A stretch of DNA of 64,000 bases from positions 894,736 through 958,735 of the forward strand of contig BTPP01000010.1 of NCBI GenBank assembly GCA_037102815.1, read 5' to 3'. This document shows positions 10,872-22,290 of the stretch, in pieces. A program made the translations under genes and the position numbers. This DNA is from Neurospora intermedia. Lineage: Eukaryota > Ascomycota > Sordariomycetes > Sordariales > Sordariaceae. How positions within the stretch are numbered: the first letter of the stretch is position 1; each line of letters begins with the position of its first letter. The notes below the pieces were generated by a model. The model ran no database searches. It had not been told where the DNA came from and worked only from the letters and a program-made list of their open reading frames with translations.

Positions 10872-12113
10872 CTACCGGAATTCCCGAACCGAACTATGAT
10901 GCGAGATGCTAGCAGTCGATTGCCCTGAACTCAGCTTCTCGTTCTTCCGCTTCCTCCTCCTCTTGTTGATGCTATCGATAGCCATCAACACAGGAATCGT
11001 CGGCGAAAAGATCACGACTGCGCTCCATCCGAACGCCCGAGAATGCACAATCTTTCGTCCGATGTCCTTCGCAAACTGCCGTTTTCGCTCAGCCGTAGGC
11101 TTCACATGCTCAGCGTCGTCGTCAGCGTCGTCGTCGTCCCGACTGCCAGCGCTCGCAAACGCAGCGCTGTAGTCTTCCCATCCGCCGGTCCACCGAAAGC
11201 CGTGCGAACTAGGCGACGGGTGATACCAGTACGGGATCCTCAACCGCTCATCCTTGTCGCCGCTACAATCGCGCACCTCGACCTTCCATCCGTATCCGCG
11301 CATCTCCTCCATCAACGCCTCGCACGACTCGCTGATCTCCCGGATCGGCCCGTCGTAGTGAATATTCACGACGATCTCCCTCAGCCGCGTGAACTCCTCC
11401 CGCAGCGCCGTGTCCATGCTGCCAAGCAATATCTCGCGATCGTGCGGCCGGACCTTCCAAAATGAATGCCCTGGCCCAGACCAGCTGAGATCGAACTCGA
11501 TCACCTCAACATTCGGACACCTTTGCCACAGACTCGGCAGTGCACCGGGCACCACGTTAGCGCGAAAGACCAAAGCATCAAGCTTGGTCGGAGAGAGGCC
11601 CAGGAGGCCGTCGAATGACCGGCGCGTCGGCCAGTCCAGATATCGCTGCCCCGCTCCCGAGTCAAGCGGGAACGGGATACACAAGTGGCGGAGACAGGTC
11701 AGGTTGCGCGTCCCAATTCGGTCGATGAAGCCGCGCATGACATAGTTGGACTGCAGCTGGGCGGAGGGGAACCGGCAGAGGGAGGGTGGTGCCCGGAATT
11801 GATTGTGCGAGTAAAAGACGGCGCTGGCTTCCGAGTGGATTTGTTTGCAGATGAGAAAGACGGTGAGCAGGCGGGAGGAGAGCGGCCAGCGCTTTCGCTC
11901 GTCGGTGTTGTCGAGGTGCACCCGCACCACTGCACCACTCTTGGACTGGCCGCCGTCTCTATGATCGTTCCGTTCTTCGTCGGTAGAGGTATGAATGATG
12001 ATGGGCTCCGGAAAGACGAGGAGGGACTCGTAGATCTGGTTGCGTATCTCGCCGGGAAGGCGGAAAAAATTGGGAGGTTTGTTGTTGTTGGACATGGTGG
12101 ACGTGAAAATCAT
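10872..12113 (-). CDS. 2EXR/F-box-like fungal protein with C-terminal membrane segment
   Basis: Single exon, 413 aa from the ATG at 12113 (a second in-frame ATG lies at 12095). The N-terminus has FFRLPGEIRNQIYE, typical of the 2EXR / F-box-like family expanded in ascomycetes. It is followed by the usual LLTVFLICKQIHSEA-type segment, where a host protein judges prior structural elements (family function unknown). An acidic DDDDADDD stretch and a basic region precede a hydrophobic segment (FGWSAVVIFSPTIPVLMAI) and a Lys/Arg-rich tail, so it may be tail-anchored, which is unusual for this family. No catalytic motif seen. Function unknown; family assignment fairly confident. Confidence 0.75.
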   Translation of the reverse strand: MIFTSTMSNNNKPPNFFRLPGEIRNQIYESLLVFPEPIIIHTSTDEERNDHRDGGQSKSGAVVRVHLDNTDERKRWPLSSRLLTVFLICKQIHSEASAVFYSHNQFRAPPSLCRFPSAQLQSNYVMRGFIDRIGTRNLTCLRHLCIPFPLDSGAGQRYLDWPTRRSFDGLLGLSPTKLDALVFRANVVPGALPSLWQRCPNVEVIEFDLSWSGPGHSFWKVRPHDREILLGSMDTALREEFTRLREIVVNIHYDGPIREISESCEALMEEMRGYGWKVEVRDCSGDKDERLRIPYWYHPSPSSHGFRWTGGWEDYSAAFASAGSRDDDDADDDAEHVKPTAERKRQFAKDIGRKIVHSRAFGWSAVVIFSPTIPVLMAIDSINKRRRKRKNEKLSSGQSTASISHHSSVREFR

Positions 12114-13748
12114 GGTTGCTTTAGGGTTGCCGAAGTCGGCAGCCAAGTCCCCTTTTCTTCCGTGTCCCTTCCTTTTCTATGGCGGTGCCATTTGATACGA
12201 ATGGAAATCTGAAAAACCGAAGCAGATTTGCTGATAAGAGAGTGAGAGAGAGGAGTCTAGGTAGAGACCAGGGATATAAGTGTGCGTGACTAGGTAGGTA
12301 GGTGGCAGGTAGGTAACAAGGTGCTGCGGTCGAGAGGAATAGGAAGTTGAAGGATGAGTCGTAAGATGGGGTGTGTGGGAGGGAAGGGCAAGAAAAGTCG
12401 GAGCCTTCCACTTGGGGGAGGTGAGGAGACTCGAGGAGGGATCCATTAGGGTCGTGAGGGGTCTTGTCCAGCCAGACGGGATTGGCTGGATCAGCCCTAC
12501 CTCGTGGCGATCCAACGGGAGGTCCCTGCATGCCAAGCGAACGGTTGTCACTCCTATCACTGTGACCAGGGGCCACGGGGCCCATCTGGCCCTCCATTAT
12601 CACCATGTCAACAAAGGTCTCGAGAGACGGCTGTCGAAACACCATGTCCGAGTCTCGACTCCCTTCAAAGAGTTTGGATAGCTTGGATATAAGGACCCAT
12701 CGGACAGCTCATTGTCATGAAAATGGCTTCACTGTCATAGCTAACACCTGCACGGTTCTTCTGGACGTGACAATGTGATGAGTGGGCGCTTATGCGCTAT
12801 CGGCCAAGTGAGAGCGGTCCAAGTGGAAGTGGCCCTTGACCCGAATGGTACGCTATGCCCGCCCCTAAGTCCCTGATCACCACGAGTCTGTGGTTTTACG
12901 ACGAGCTTTGCAAAGATACCTCTAGGTACCTGTCGAGATTGCCAAGCTATCGGATTGATGAGCTACTCAGCATCAAAAACCAAAGCCATTTGATAATCCT
13001 TTGCGATAAGGCTGGCCGGGCGGACATTCTACCTCTAGCACATCAGCAACTCAGCGAGTCGAAGTCTAAAAACTTAAGTAGGTACGGTCGTGATTGTTCA
13101 ATGGTAACAAGGTCACAGAGTTGAGTCAAGGGCAGCACGACAGTCAGGCATGAGGCTCGTGAGGTTGTATCAACGCCAAGTACCGTACGCTTGCAGCTGT
13201 GATCATCAACGGGAGTAACCGCATCTCTCGTAGCACAGTAAGAGAGCATGTAAGGATCCAATATCAAACCAAGAAACCCAAGACTTCTGGTATGCCCTCG
13301 GCCGGAAGCCCGCATTGAAATCCATGGGATAGGTGGTCGACTAGTGCGCTACAAGGCGACCAGACGGGTAGTGCACACGTACTACCAGACAGTACCATGA
13401 ACCACAAACACTGAGTGCGCAAAATGACTGGCATAAAATGACTGCGTTTGCTTCTTGTACGGTTTTGTGTTTCGTGGGGCAAGCCGGCCAAAGCAGTTCC
13501 ATTTCTTGTTCTTGTTGCTTGTTTCGGAATCGAAGAGAGGGAATATGAAAGCAAATGGTTTACGTTCACTTCCAAACTTCCCTCAGTCGCGAATTTCTCT
13601 CTCCTGACATTGGGGAATAATTTATTCTTCGAAGTTCTGCAGCAATTTCCTCCATTGACGCCACATAAATTAACGTCATTCGAGTCATCTTTACACCTAC
13701 CTCTCTACGTACCTAGTTGTACCTATTCTTCGACTCCTTTGAGCAGAC
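12114..13748. other. Divergent intergenic region, 1.6 kb
   Basis: Shared upstream region of the 2EXR gene (-) and the membrane-orphan gene (+). A GGTA-phased block lies at 12290-12318. A 174-codon minus-strand frame (12121-12645) has no family resemblance and is rejected. Further TACC motifs at 13687-13727 sit just before the ATG at 13749. Confidence 0.5.
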
Positions 13749-15476
13749 ATGGCTTCGTCAACGACACCAACAGCATGGCTGACTCTCATGACGACAACCT
13801 GGTTCACGCCTAGTATTTCAACTTTCCCTGCCGCCAACTTCACGTGCCCTGAATTGTTCTTTGGTGGCAAACAGCATGATGCTGACATTGGCGGGGGCTC
13901 TGAAAAATTCCACATTGACAGTCCTACACGTCAAGTTGCCGATTTCACCCCCACCGCCTTAGGTAGTGTTCAGACTAGCACCAGTTTCGAGTGTAGCTAT
14001 CGGGTTGCTGCTGAGACTGGAGCTGTCTCCTCGGAAAGCACCTCACGAGCCTTGACGGCGTCGCCTAGAGGTACACACACTACCAACACAGCCGCTCACC
14101 CTACCGCTACTCACAAACTCACCCACACGAAGACAAACGGAGGCGCGATCGCGGGTGCGGCTATCGGTGCGGCGCTACTGGGTCTCATGGTTGGAGCTCT
14201 TATCGGTTACTTTTGCCTGAGTGCGAAGCGTCGAAAGCGTCAGGACACTGTTGATCCTCACAATGAAGGTACAGCACATGCAATGACCACCTTCCTTCCC
14301 CCGGCCTCGCTGCCAAAGGAGAGATTATCATCCAAGAGCAGTGTCCGAAACGAGGCCTTGCTTTCGCCTACCGGCATTACTGGCGGAGATAGTAGTAGCA
14401 TCAACAACGTCCTGTCCGGCATCGGCATTCACGAAGGCGCCAGTGACGAGGAAATCAAATCAGAACTGTCTGCCCTCGGCTATCTCCTTCAGGAACACGT
14501 ACAGAACAACTACCACCTTGACCCACTGGATGGCAGCAGAAACGAGGTCTTCAAACTCAACCAGGCTTTGGCAGATCCAGCCTTTGGTCTGGACAATCGC
14601 AACCACGCCCTGATCTTGAAGCTCTCCCAGGACCCGCAGACTCGATTCCCAGCCATCCGTCACTTCCTCGCGCTTACCATCTTTCCTGCCTTGGACTTGC
14701 ACAATGTGCGCACTCACCCGGGTAGTGTCTCGCTTTTGCCGCGGCAGGTTACCTCCTTCCTTGAGTCCATTCCTTCTTCGTCAGCGGCAGGCATGGGAAA
14801 GAATTTGAACTCCATGACGCCCCAGAGTAAGTACCTGCCCTCCCCCCATCCCCCGCCCCCAAGTACCTCCAAATAAGTAACCAAACTAACCACCTATCTA
14901 CTTACAATGTATCCAGCCGCAACAGCCCTAAACCTCTGGCGCCGTCTCTCCGCTTACCTCCTCCTCCCCCTCCTCCTCGACAAACCCTCCTCCCACCCCA
15001 TATCCCCTTCCATGTCCTCTCCCATCACTACCTCTATCAGCAACATCCCCCCCGACGAGCGAGATTACGACCCCAACCGCCGCTTCAACTCCTCAACAAC
15101 CACCATTGCCGCCCAAGTAACCAGCCTCCGCGCCTCTTTGAACAAGTTCCTGGGCATCTTTGTCCACTCAGACCGCCGAGCCATCTTTGATCAGGAGAGG
15201 AACCTGGAAGGTGTCATTCAGGAGTGCGTAAGTTTCGGGTACATGTTATTTGCGCATGGGTGTGAGTGGCAATTTGTGTTTGATGCCCCTGGAGGGGAAC
15301 AAGGGGGAGAAGAAGAAGAAGAGGAAGAAGAGGAAGTGGTGGGGGGTGTGCAAAAGGAAACGACGAGGCTCTTGGCGTTGCCGGGCTTGGAGAAGTTGGG
15401 AGATGGAAAGGGGGAGGTGTATAAGATGCCAAAGGTTGTGGTTGAGGGGGAGACTGTGGCTGTTGAAGTTCCGTGA
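13749..15476 (+). CDS. Orphan single-pass membrane protein, Ser/Thr-rich ectodomain
   Basis: Two exons: 13749-14826 and 14917-15476, intron GTAAGT...ATCCAG, 545 aa. I do not recognise the family. Residues 1-130 are Ser/Thr-rich. One glycine/alanine-rich membrane helix follows (~133-157, GAAIGAALLGLMVGALIGYF), then a basic stop-transfer run (KRRKRQ). The remaining ~380 residues would be cytosolic and look folded (EIKSELSALGYLLQEHVQNNYH...), ending with a Glu-rich stretch from about residue 490. The ectodomain/helix layout resembles fungal wall-sensor-like proteins (Mid2/WSC type) but no cysteine-rich WSC domain is present. A classical N-terminal signal peptide is weak. Convergent with the TAP hydrolase downstream. 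Confidence 0.75.
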
Positions 15477-15950
15477 TGATGAAAAGCGTTCACTACCTAG
15501 GTATTTATTAGTGGACTCTTGAAAGACTGCCCCTGTGCGAGGGAGAAGGTCATGGTATTAGGTAGCTCGCACTGGCTGGGAGTTCAAAAAAAACGGAATG
15601 GAGGTGATCATCGAAGAGGGTGGAGTTATCATCATTGCAACGTTCGGTTTAGTTCTTTTTTTCGTACCCAAAACCAAATTCGTTGCCAGGAGAATTCTTT
15701 CAACTTCAGGGTCGTAGGGCCGAGAAATCGTGGAATGCGTTGAGAACTACGGAGAATATCGTAAGTGTATGAATCTAAAAACCATAAACCGCCTTTAACG
15801 TAGCTCCCGGTGTCTAGAGGTATACTTCTACAGCTTTACTGTGGATCCTACCTGTACTAGGCTCTAAACTTTTCATCCCAACTTGAGTGTCATAGTCTTG
15901 TTGACTTGGTCCCAAGGCCACATCCTTTGCATTCCCTCGCAAGCCCCTGC
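15477..15950. other. Convergent 3' intergenic region
   Basis: 474 bp between two stop codons on opposite strands; only 3' UTR sequence is expected and nothing else was seen. Confidence 0.5.
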
Positions 15951-18058
15951 TCATAACCCCCCAAACCCCCTCCTTCTCCTCCTCGTCGACAGCCTCCACA
16001 ACGCCCCTCTCAACTCCTCATCCTCATCACCATCGTTGTCACTCCTCTGACCCTCAACGTCCTCAAGAATCTGTCCAAATGGCACCACATCACCCCAGCA
16101 CTCCATCCCGTCCTTTTCCTCCCCCGGCATCTCTCCACTCACGAAATACCTTCTGACCACCTTCGCCATACAAACCGACGGCGCCGCCAGACTCGTATGC
16201 CCCCAACTCCCTCTCTGCACCACCACCCTAGCCCCCTTGAATCCCTTGGCATTCTTCCTCGCACTGATCAATGGCGTAACGTTGTCAAACTCATTGCTGA
16301 CGAACAACACTGGGTGAGCTGTCTGTACATCCTTGAACAACAAAGAAGAATTAAACGGCTCCCAGCGAGGCCGGACAGTCCGCCCGGCGCACAACAGCCG
16401 AACAGAAGCTTGCACCGCCCCAGCGGCCTGGGAAATATTCAGTAGCTTTTGGGCATAGAGAGCGAAGTCGTGAGGGGTAGAGGTAAAAGGTAAAGCGTCG
16501 GAACACATGACCGCTGGGAAGACGTCGGGGTTACCTGCTTCTTCTTTGGGGATGAAAGTGAGAGGAGGTGTGTCGTCTTGGTCGTCGGCTTCGCAGGTGG
16601 TCGGAGAGGAGGGAGCCGGTGGTGGATAGTCGGAGAGGGTGTATTGGTGGTAGGGTAGGGCATCGCCGGCTTCGAGACTCGATAGGACACGGGCGATGTG
16701 GGGGAAGCGGAGGATCGGTTGGTAAAGGGCTGTGGAAAGCATGCGGCGGATGTGGGAGTAGGTTACTAGTTGAGGGACGTGATAAAGTTTGGTTGAAGCT
16801 AGAGATGGAGATGACGGGTTGGATGGGGTTCCAGAGGGAGATGGGAGCTGGCCCTGAGGGATAAGAATGGGGTGCGTTCGGAGCTTGGTGAGTAGGGTGT
16901 CGAGACGCGACTTGATTGCGTGGGGGGAGGAGGCATAAAAGGCACAGCGATCAGGACCAGCGGAATGACAGAAGGTGTAAAAGGCCTGCATCACTTTGTC
17001 GGTATCGTGTAGGAAGTTGATATATGTGCCGTTGTACCAGTCCTCGTAGTCGACGTTGCCTGTCATGGTTCAGGTCAGCAAGCTGCATCGAAGCAAGTAA
17101 ACCTCCCGGCTCTTTCTGGGTAGAACTCACCATCATTAACCATCCTCTCGACCCTGTCCGGATACATAGCAGCAAATGTCCCACCCAGCACCGTCCCATA
17201 GCTGAAGCCCCAGTACTTCAGCTTCTCTTCCCCCATAGCTTCAAGAATCGCGAGCATATCCCTAGCATGGTACGCGGTACTGCTATGCTCCAAAATCCCC
17301 GACTCTTCGAGATTTTGCTCGCAAACCTGCGAGTACGCAGCCGCCCGAGCAAAGGCTTCGAACACGGTCCCTTCATGGGCATCCACGACACCTGGGTCCT
17401 GCAAATCCCAGTAGACACGATCCTGTGTCGAAGCCCAACAGTCAATCCGCGGCGTTGAGGCACCGACACCCCGTATATCCCAACTGACAATATCGTGGTT
17501 GGTGCCCACGATAGTTTGCAGGTTTCGCCCATGGTCGCGGAGTGACCAAATCCCCGATCCTCCTGGTCCACCGGGGTTGAAGACAACAGGCCCTCGGTAG
17601 TCGGGGCTGTTTGAAGGCACGGCAGCTCGGAGACGGACGATGGCCAAGTCGACGCGCCGTTCTGAAGCAGAGCTATTAGTTGCTTCTGGTTGCTGCCAGT
17701 CCATGGGGAGGTTGAGTCGTGCGCAGTCAAGTTCGTCGTCGTAGCATGGGTGCCATTGAATTGGTGATGGACCGGGTGTAATATCTGCCCAGTTAAACTC
17801 CTTATCTTCCTTCTTCTGGTCCTTGTTCAGCGGGTAGACTGTGTTGATAGGGGGCCATTTTGGTCTTGCTGTCCAGGAAAGTGCGAACAAATCTGACAAC
17901 GATAGCACCACCAGTATGGCTAGTGCTACAGCTGTACATAATCGTGCAATCTTTGTGATTTCAGAATGCGTTCTTTGGCTCAAAGGATGCCGCTCACTGA
18001 TGGCAGACACCCGGTGACCCGTTCCTTGTTTCCTGCCCATCGTATACTTGCTCACCAT
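15951..18058 (-). CDS. Alpha/beta hydrolase of the tripeptidyl-aminopeptidase (TAP) family
   Basis: Two exons on the minus strand: 18058-17131 and 17059-15951; intron 17130-17060 (GTGAGT...GACAG), 678 aa. A short basic N-terminus and one hydrophobic segment (~36-60) suggest a type II membrane anchor or uncleaved signal. The N-terminal hydrolase core has the oxyanion region FNPGGPGGSG and the nucleophile elbow GFSYG (Ser286). The C-terminal TAP-like domain supplies FVSNEFDNVTP (acid) and GSWGHTSL (His). Family members are proline-preferring or tripeptidyl aminopeptidases and related esterases; the substrate here cannot be deduced. A proline/acidic insert lies between the two domains. The tail is strongly basic (STRRRRRGF). 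Confidence 0.88.
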
Positions 18059-19057
18059 GGGCGTCTCTGGAGGATTCCTGCTGGTTTAGACACTGACAAG
18101 TCCATCGGGGTTGAGAAGAAGACGGACAGGAAGAATTTGACGAGGGCGCTATCACCTGTATCTAAAGTAGTAATGTGGATATGCTGAACACCAGCTGAAC
18201 ACTTTGCTGTACGACTCGGGGATTTGCCATCATTGGACCCGTCGGGGTTGTTGATCATTTCTCAGAAGTCTTTGGCGCCATTGAAAGTTGCTTTTCAGCT
18301 GACGGCTAGCAATTCAGATTGGCTGGCACCAGATTCTGGCAATCCCACTCAAGGTGTGCGTTGGTACCATACTGTAGATAACTCCTGCATACCCTACGTA
18401 CGTGTGAAGTAATGGAGGTTGTGTATGTATGTACACTATTCTAGAGTCCAAGGGTCCAGTCCCTCGTTCTCCGGAATAACAAAGGTGAGGAAACGCTCCA
18501 ATAAAGAGGCCGCTAATAGGAACTGGCGGGGATAAACTGCACGCCCGATTGGACTTTGTCCTGATCCGCAGGGCAACCCCGCATGATACAACGCGATGTC
18601 TGAAGTGGAGGCCGGGGCATCTTTGGCGATCCAGGATCAATCAAGCTCTTCAGGAGACGAGGGTGAGGGAAGTGGCACAAGTTTAATCAAGCGTTCACCA
18701 CTCAGTGAACATCCCTGGCTTCCAAACCACAATCACATATCAACAAGCCATGTATAGCTAAAGTCACCTTTATTAGACGCTGACCTCGTAGAAACTTTTC
18801 CGAAACATGGAAAAGAAAAAGAGAGAAGGAAAAAAAAAACAAGAGAAAGAAAAAAAAGCACAAACAACAATGAGCCTGGATGTAATGTGGGGGAATCATT
18901 GAAAACAACATTTTCCTCGTCACAACACCCCTAAAATCCCCAAACGCCAATGCCAATCATGCTCATGGGATAACACAACTGAAATTTGCCGACGTACTCA
19001 GGGCCCGATTAGTCCGAGCTATCAGACGTACTGAGTGTTTGTTCGGGGGGTTGCGTC
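18059..19057. other. Intergenic region
   Basis: Promoter side of the TAP hydrolase and 3' flank of the histone deacetylase. Purine/A-rich runs at 18809-18860; no coding evidence. Confidence 0.5.
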
Positions 19058-21219
19058 CTATTCTTGAGGCTTATCGGCCTCCTTTTCCTTGTCATCTGTT
19101 GTTGCTGCGGGTGCTTTGTCGGATACCTCCTCGGCAACCTTGCTTGGCTCTTCTGCCACTGGCTTCTCAGTGTTGGCGTCTGGTACCGGCGAGGCGGCCT
19201 TGGGAGAGGCTGCTGCTGCTGCTGCTGCTGCCTCGGTAGCAGGCTCCGCAGTGGCGGCGGCGGGACTTGGCCTGCGCTCTGCCTCCGGCTCCGGAGCAGG
19301 GGCAGTCTCAATTTCCTCGGTCTTGATCTCCGCCTCAGGTTCTGCAGGCTTCTCATCGGCCTCGCCCATATCCACATCGCCATCCTCGTCAACTTTGGCC
19401 GCAGAGCTTGCTGCAGGCTGTGCGGCTGTCGTTGCGGGGGCTTCGGCTTCAGGTTCAGCGGCGGCCGGTTGGGCTTCGTCGTTATCGATCATGGTCTCAT
19501 CGTTGTCGACAGCAGTAGGCTCCGCTGGCTTAGCGGCGGCCGCGGCGGCGGTGGCGGCAATCGAGGGCGGAGCTGGTTCTCCGATATCAAGATCCATGTC
19601 CTCCACGGCCTTGGGGTTCTTGAAGTCGAGAATGGACCGGCGCTGCGGTCCGTTCGGCTTGAACACACCATTGGCTTGAGCCATGTCCTCGTCATCACTT
19701 TCTTCAAACTCGTCTTGCCTAGCTCTCTCCTTCTCCCATTGACGCTGTGTCCGCCGGACATCCTTGTTCTCGTCCTCATCCATGTCGTCAAGCTCGTCTT
19801 CCTGATCGTCTGACATACCGAAGCCCTGACGCGGAACGTCCTGCATCTGGACAGAGGGAACTGGGGCGGTCTTCTTCAGGTTTTCTATCACTGATATCTT
19901 GATCTTCTCCAGGTACTCTGGGCTGTTGGCGTTCTCCATGTTGGAAGAACGCACATCAAGCTCGTAGTCGGGACCGTAATACTAAGAGTATGTTAGCAAG
20001 GCGGTAAGCCATAATGGAACTAATCCACTTACGTCGTAGTACTCGTTGTAAGGAAGGACTGGGTTCATCTCGACACCAACCAAACGGCCGGTTTCGTAGG
20101 CCCAAGTCCTTGCGACGTTGCGCATGGTGTAGCCACCTCCACCGAGAACCAGAGTGGGCAGTCCAAAGCTCCGCACGTAATTAACGCAGTTAGCATGGCC
20201 GCGCATGCTCAAGTTAAAGCAGCCAAGACGATCACCGGACAAACTGTCACCACCGCATTGGAGGACAACAGCCTCGGGTTGGAAATATTGCATGACAGCG
20301 CTGATGACGGGCTGGAAGATGGAACTGTAGGTGGTGTCGTCGATTCCATCGCGGAGGGGGAAGTTGACGGCATAGTTCTTGCCGGAACCGATACCAATGT
20401 CGCGCAACTCGCCGGTACCGGGGAAGTACTCGCCGTACTTGTGGAAGGATACGGTCATGACGCGATCCGTCGTGTAAAAGGCTTCTTCGACACCATCGCC
20501 GTGGTGCACATCGATGTCAATGTAAAGAACGCGCTTCTTGAAACGCAGGAGCTCTAGGATGGCCAGGACGATATCTGTTCGGTGTAGTAGGTAAGCATGG
20601 GTGGCGTCGTACGGGTTCCAGGAAATTGTGAAGGCCACATACCATTGACATAGCAGAAACCGCTAGCCTCGCTCTTCTTGGCGTGATGTAAACCACCGGC
20701 CCAATTGATGGCGATGTCGCACTTGTCCCGATTCAAGCGAGCGGCACCCTCCATACTTCCGCCAGCACTGATGCCGCAGAACTCAAACAGGCCATCGAAA
20801 ACGGGACAGTCGTCGCCAACATTGTACTTGCCCTGCTCACGCATGAACCCGTCCATGTTGTCGGGGGTAACCTTTTGTAAAAACTCAATGTACTCGTCGG
20901 TATGAAACTGTGTCATTTCGGCAGTAACGGCTGGTTTTGCACGCTAACACAGAGAGTGTCAGTTTGTCGTTGACCAAAGCCAGCACGCCCAACACAGCAA
21001 ACTTACGTAGACCTCGAGAAACTTGTACACGTTGTAGTTCATGACCAGACTGTGGGCAAGACGGATACGATGGGGCTTCATAGGATGGCCGGTCACGTAG
21101 GCATAGTTGCCAATGTCGGAGTCGTAGAAGTAGGCGACCCGCTTCTTGTCATTGTGGACGACGGTATACAACGGCTCGTCACGCGCGACTCCGGCGGGAT
21201 CGGTGAATGTGGAAGGCAT
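19058..21219 (-). CDS. hda-3: Histone deacetylase, class I RPD3 type
   Basis: Four exons on the minus strand: 21219-21007, 20943-20643, 20574-20033, 19981-19058 (659 aa). The catalytic domain is collinear with HDAC1/RPD3: [30 protein letters not shown], the active-site pair GGLHHAKK, the zinc-site segment [17 protein letters not shown], and [14 protein letters not shown] near the domain end. It removes acetyl groups from histone tails in Rpd3/Sin3-type corepressor complexes in the nucleus. After the domain comes a ~300-residue disordered tail, first DEDE-rich ([11 protein letters not shown]-like) then Ala/Pro/Glu-rich, partly coded by a CAG/GCT run. The tail is longer than in yeast Rpd3. Symbol assigned by remembered N. 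crassa synteny (NCU00824). Divergent from rpn11. Confidence 0.96.
19207..19231. repeat. (GCT)n microsatellite in HDAC tail
   Basis: A run of GCT triplets on the plus strand, coding an alanine run in the HDAC C-terminal tail on the minus strand. Confidence 0.75.
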
Positions 21220-22290
21220 GGTGGGCAGGTGTTGCCGGGTTGCCCGTTGTGTTGTGTTGCGTTGGCGGATACGGAGGACTATTGCGGTACAATTCGGATT
21301 GTGGCTTGGATGGTGTGTGTGTGTGTGTGTTGTGGTGGTGGATATCACGTCCAAGTAGAAGTTATCGCTGACCGGGAGACGCTTGGATGGGAAAGACCCC
21401 GTCGTGAAAGGAACTGTTCAGGGCGCCGGGCTGAATGGGGAAAACACGTGTTGAGGTTTCGTGGTATTGATAGAATGACAAAGTATGATATAGAAATATC
21501 CCCGTGATGTGGCAAATCACCTGGGCGGTATCGTCATGGCTTGCCAGCAACGAAAAGAAAGATGGTGTTTAGTTCGAGCTCGGTTCCTGACGCCGGGGTA
21601 TCTGTCATTGGCAGAATTGCTTGTAACGAGCCACGGCACAACGCTGAGGTCGGTGCGTGGGCGGACAGGCGGGGAAGAAAGCGCGAGCACCGCCAGCAAC
21701 CCCAACGGGCGAGTGGGGTGTACCAATTGAGCTGTTCCCCGTTCTCCAACAACTTTAACCAATCAAAAAACGGACTGGGCAGCTGTCGTTCTGTCGGCAG
21801 GCAACATCGAACCTTCGAAAGAAGCGCCAACATGAGGTCAACCGCTTTGCCTGCCGAGTTGCAAGCCAGATAAGATTATGTAATCCACAGCTTCCAGTTC
21901 AAAGGAACCTTCCGTCACTGGCCTGCAGTGGACTTTGTGGCAGTTGGCGTTGCAGGCTGCCACAGCTTGTCGTCAACGCCGTCGCCAGCCAGCTGCGGCA
22001 AGCTCCCCATAGGTGCTGCATGCTCCAGCTCCATGCTCCAACCTGACGCGGTAGGTAGAGGTACTCAACCCACCAAACAACAAACCGCCCCGTCTCCCGT
22101 CTTGTCATCGACGACATCCCACTTCAACTTTACAACGAAACCGCCACCGTTTGCATCGCAACCCTCCATTTACTTCTGCGCGACGTCAATACACCCGAGG
22201 AACGACGCCGATAATAATTCTTAACCCCCCCCGTCACACAGCTACGTCAACATATAATACACTACTTTCCAACCAACAAACACATTCAAG
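21220..22290. promoter_or_regulatory. Divergent promoter of hda-3 and rpn11
   Basis: 1.07 kb between the two start codons. Contains a (GT)9-type dinucleotide run at 21316-21331 in the HDAC leader. TGTGGCAAA at 21509-21517 is an 8/9 match to the yeast proteasome control element GGTGGCAAA. No ORF here looks genuine. Confidence 0.45.

Noticed and set aside
12121-12645. 174-codon minus-strand frame upstream of the 2EXR gene
   Set aside because: No family signature; composition looks like a promoter/leader open frame.
19064-19813. Plus-strand frames of 249 and 196 codons across the HDAC tail
   Set aside because: Created by the low-complexity Ala/Glu/Pro coding of the HDAC C-terminal tail on the opposite strand.
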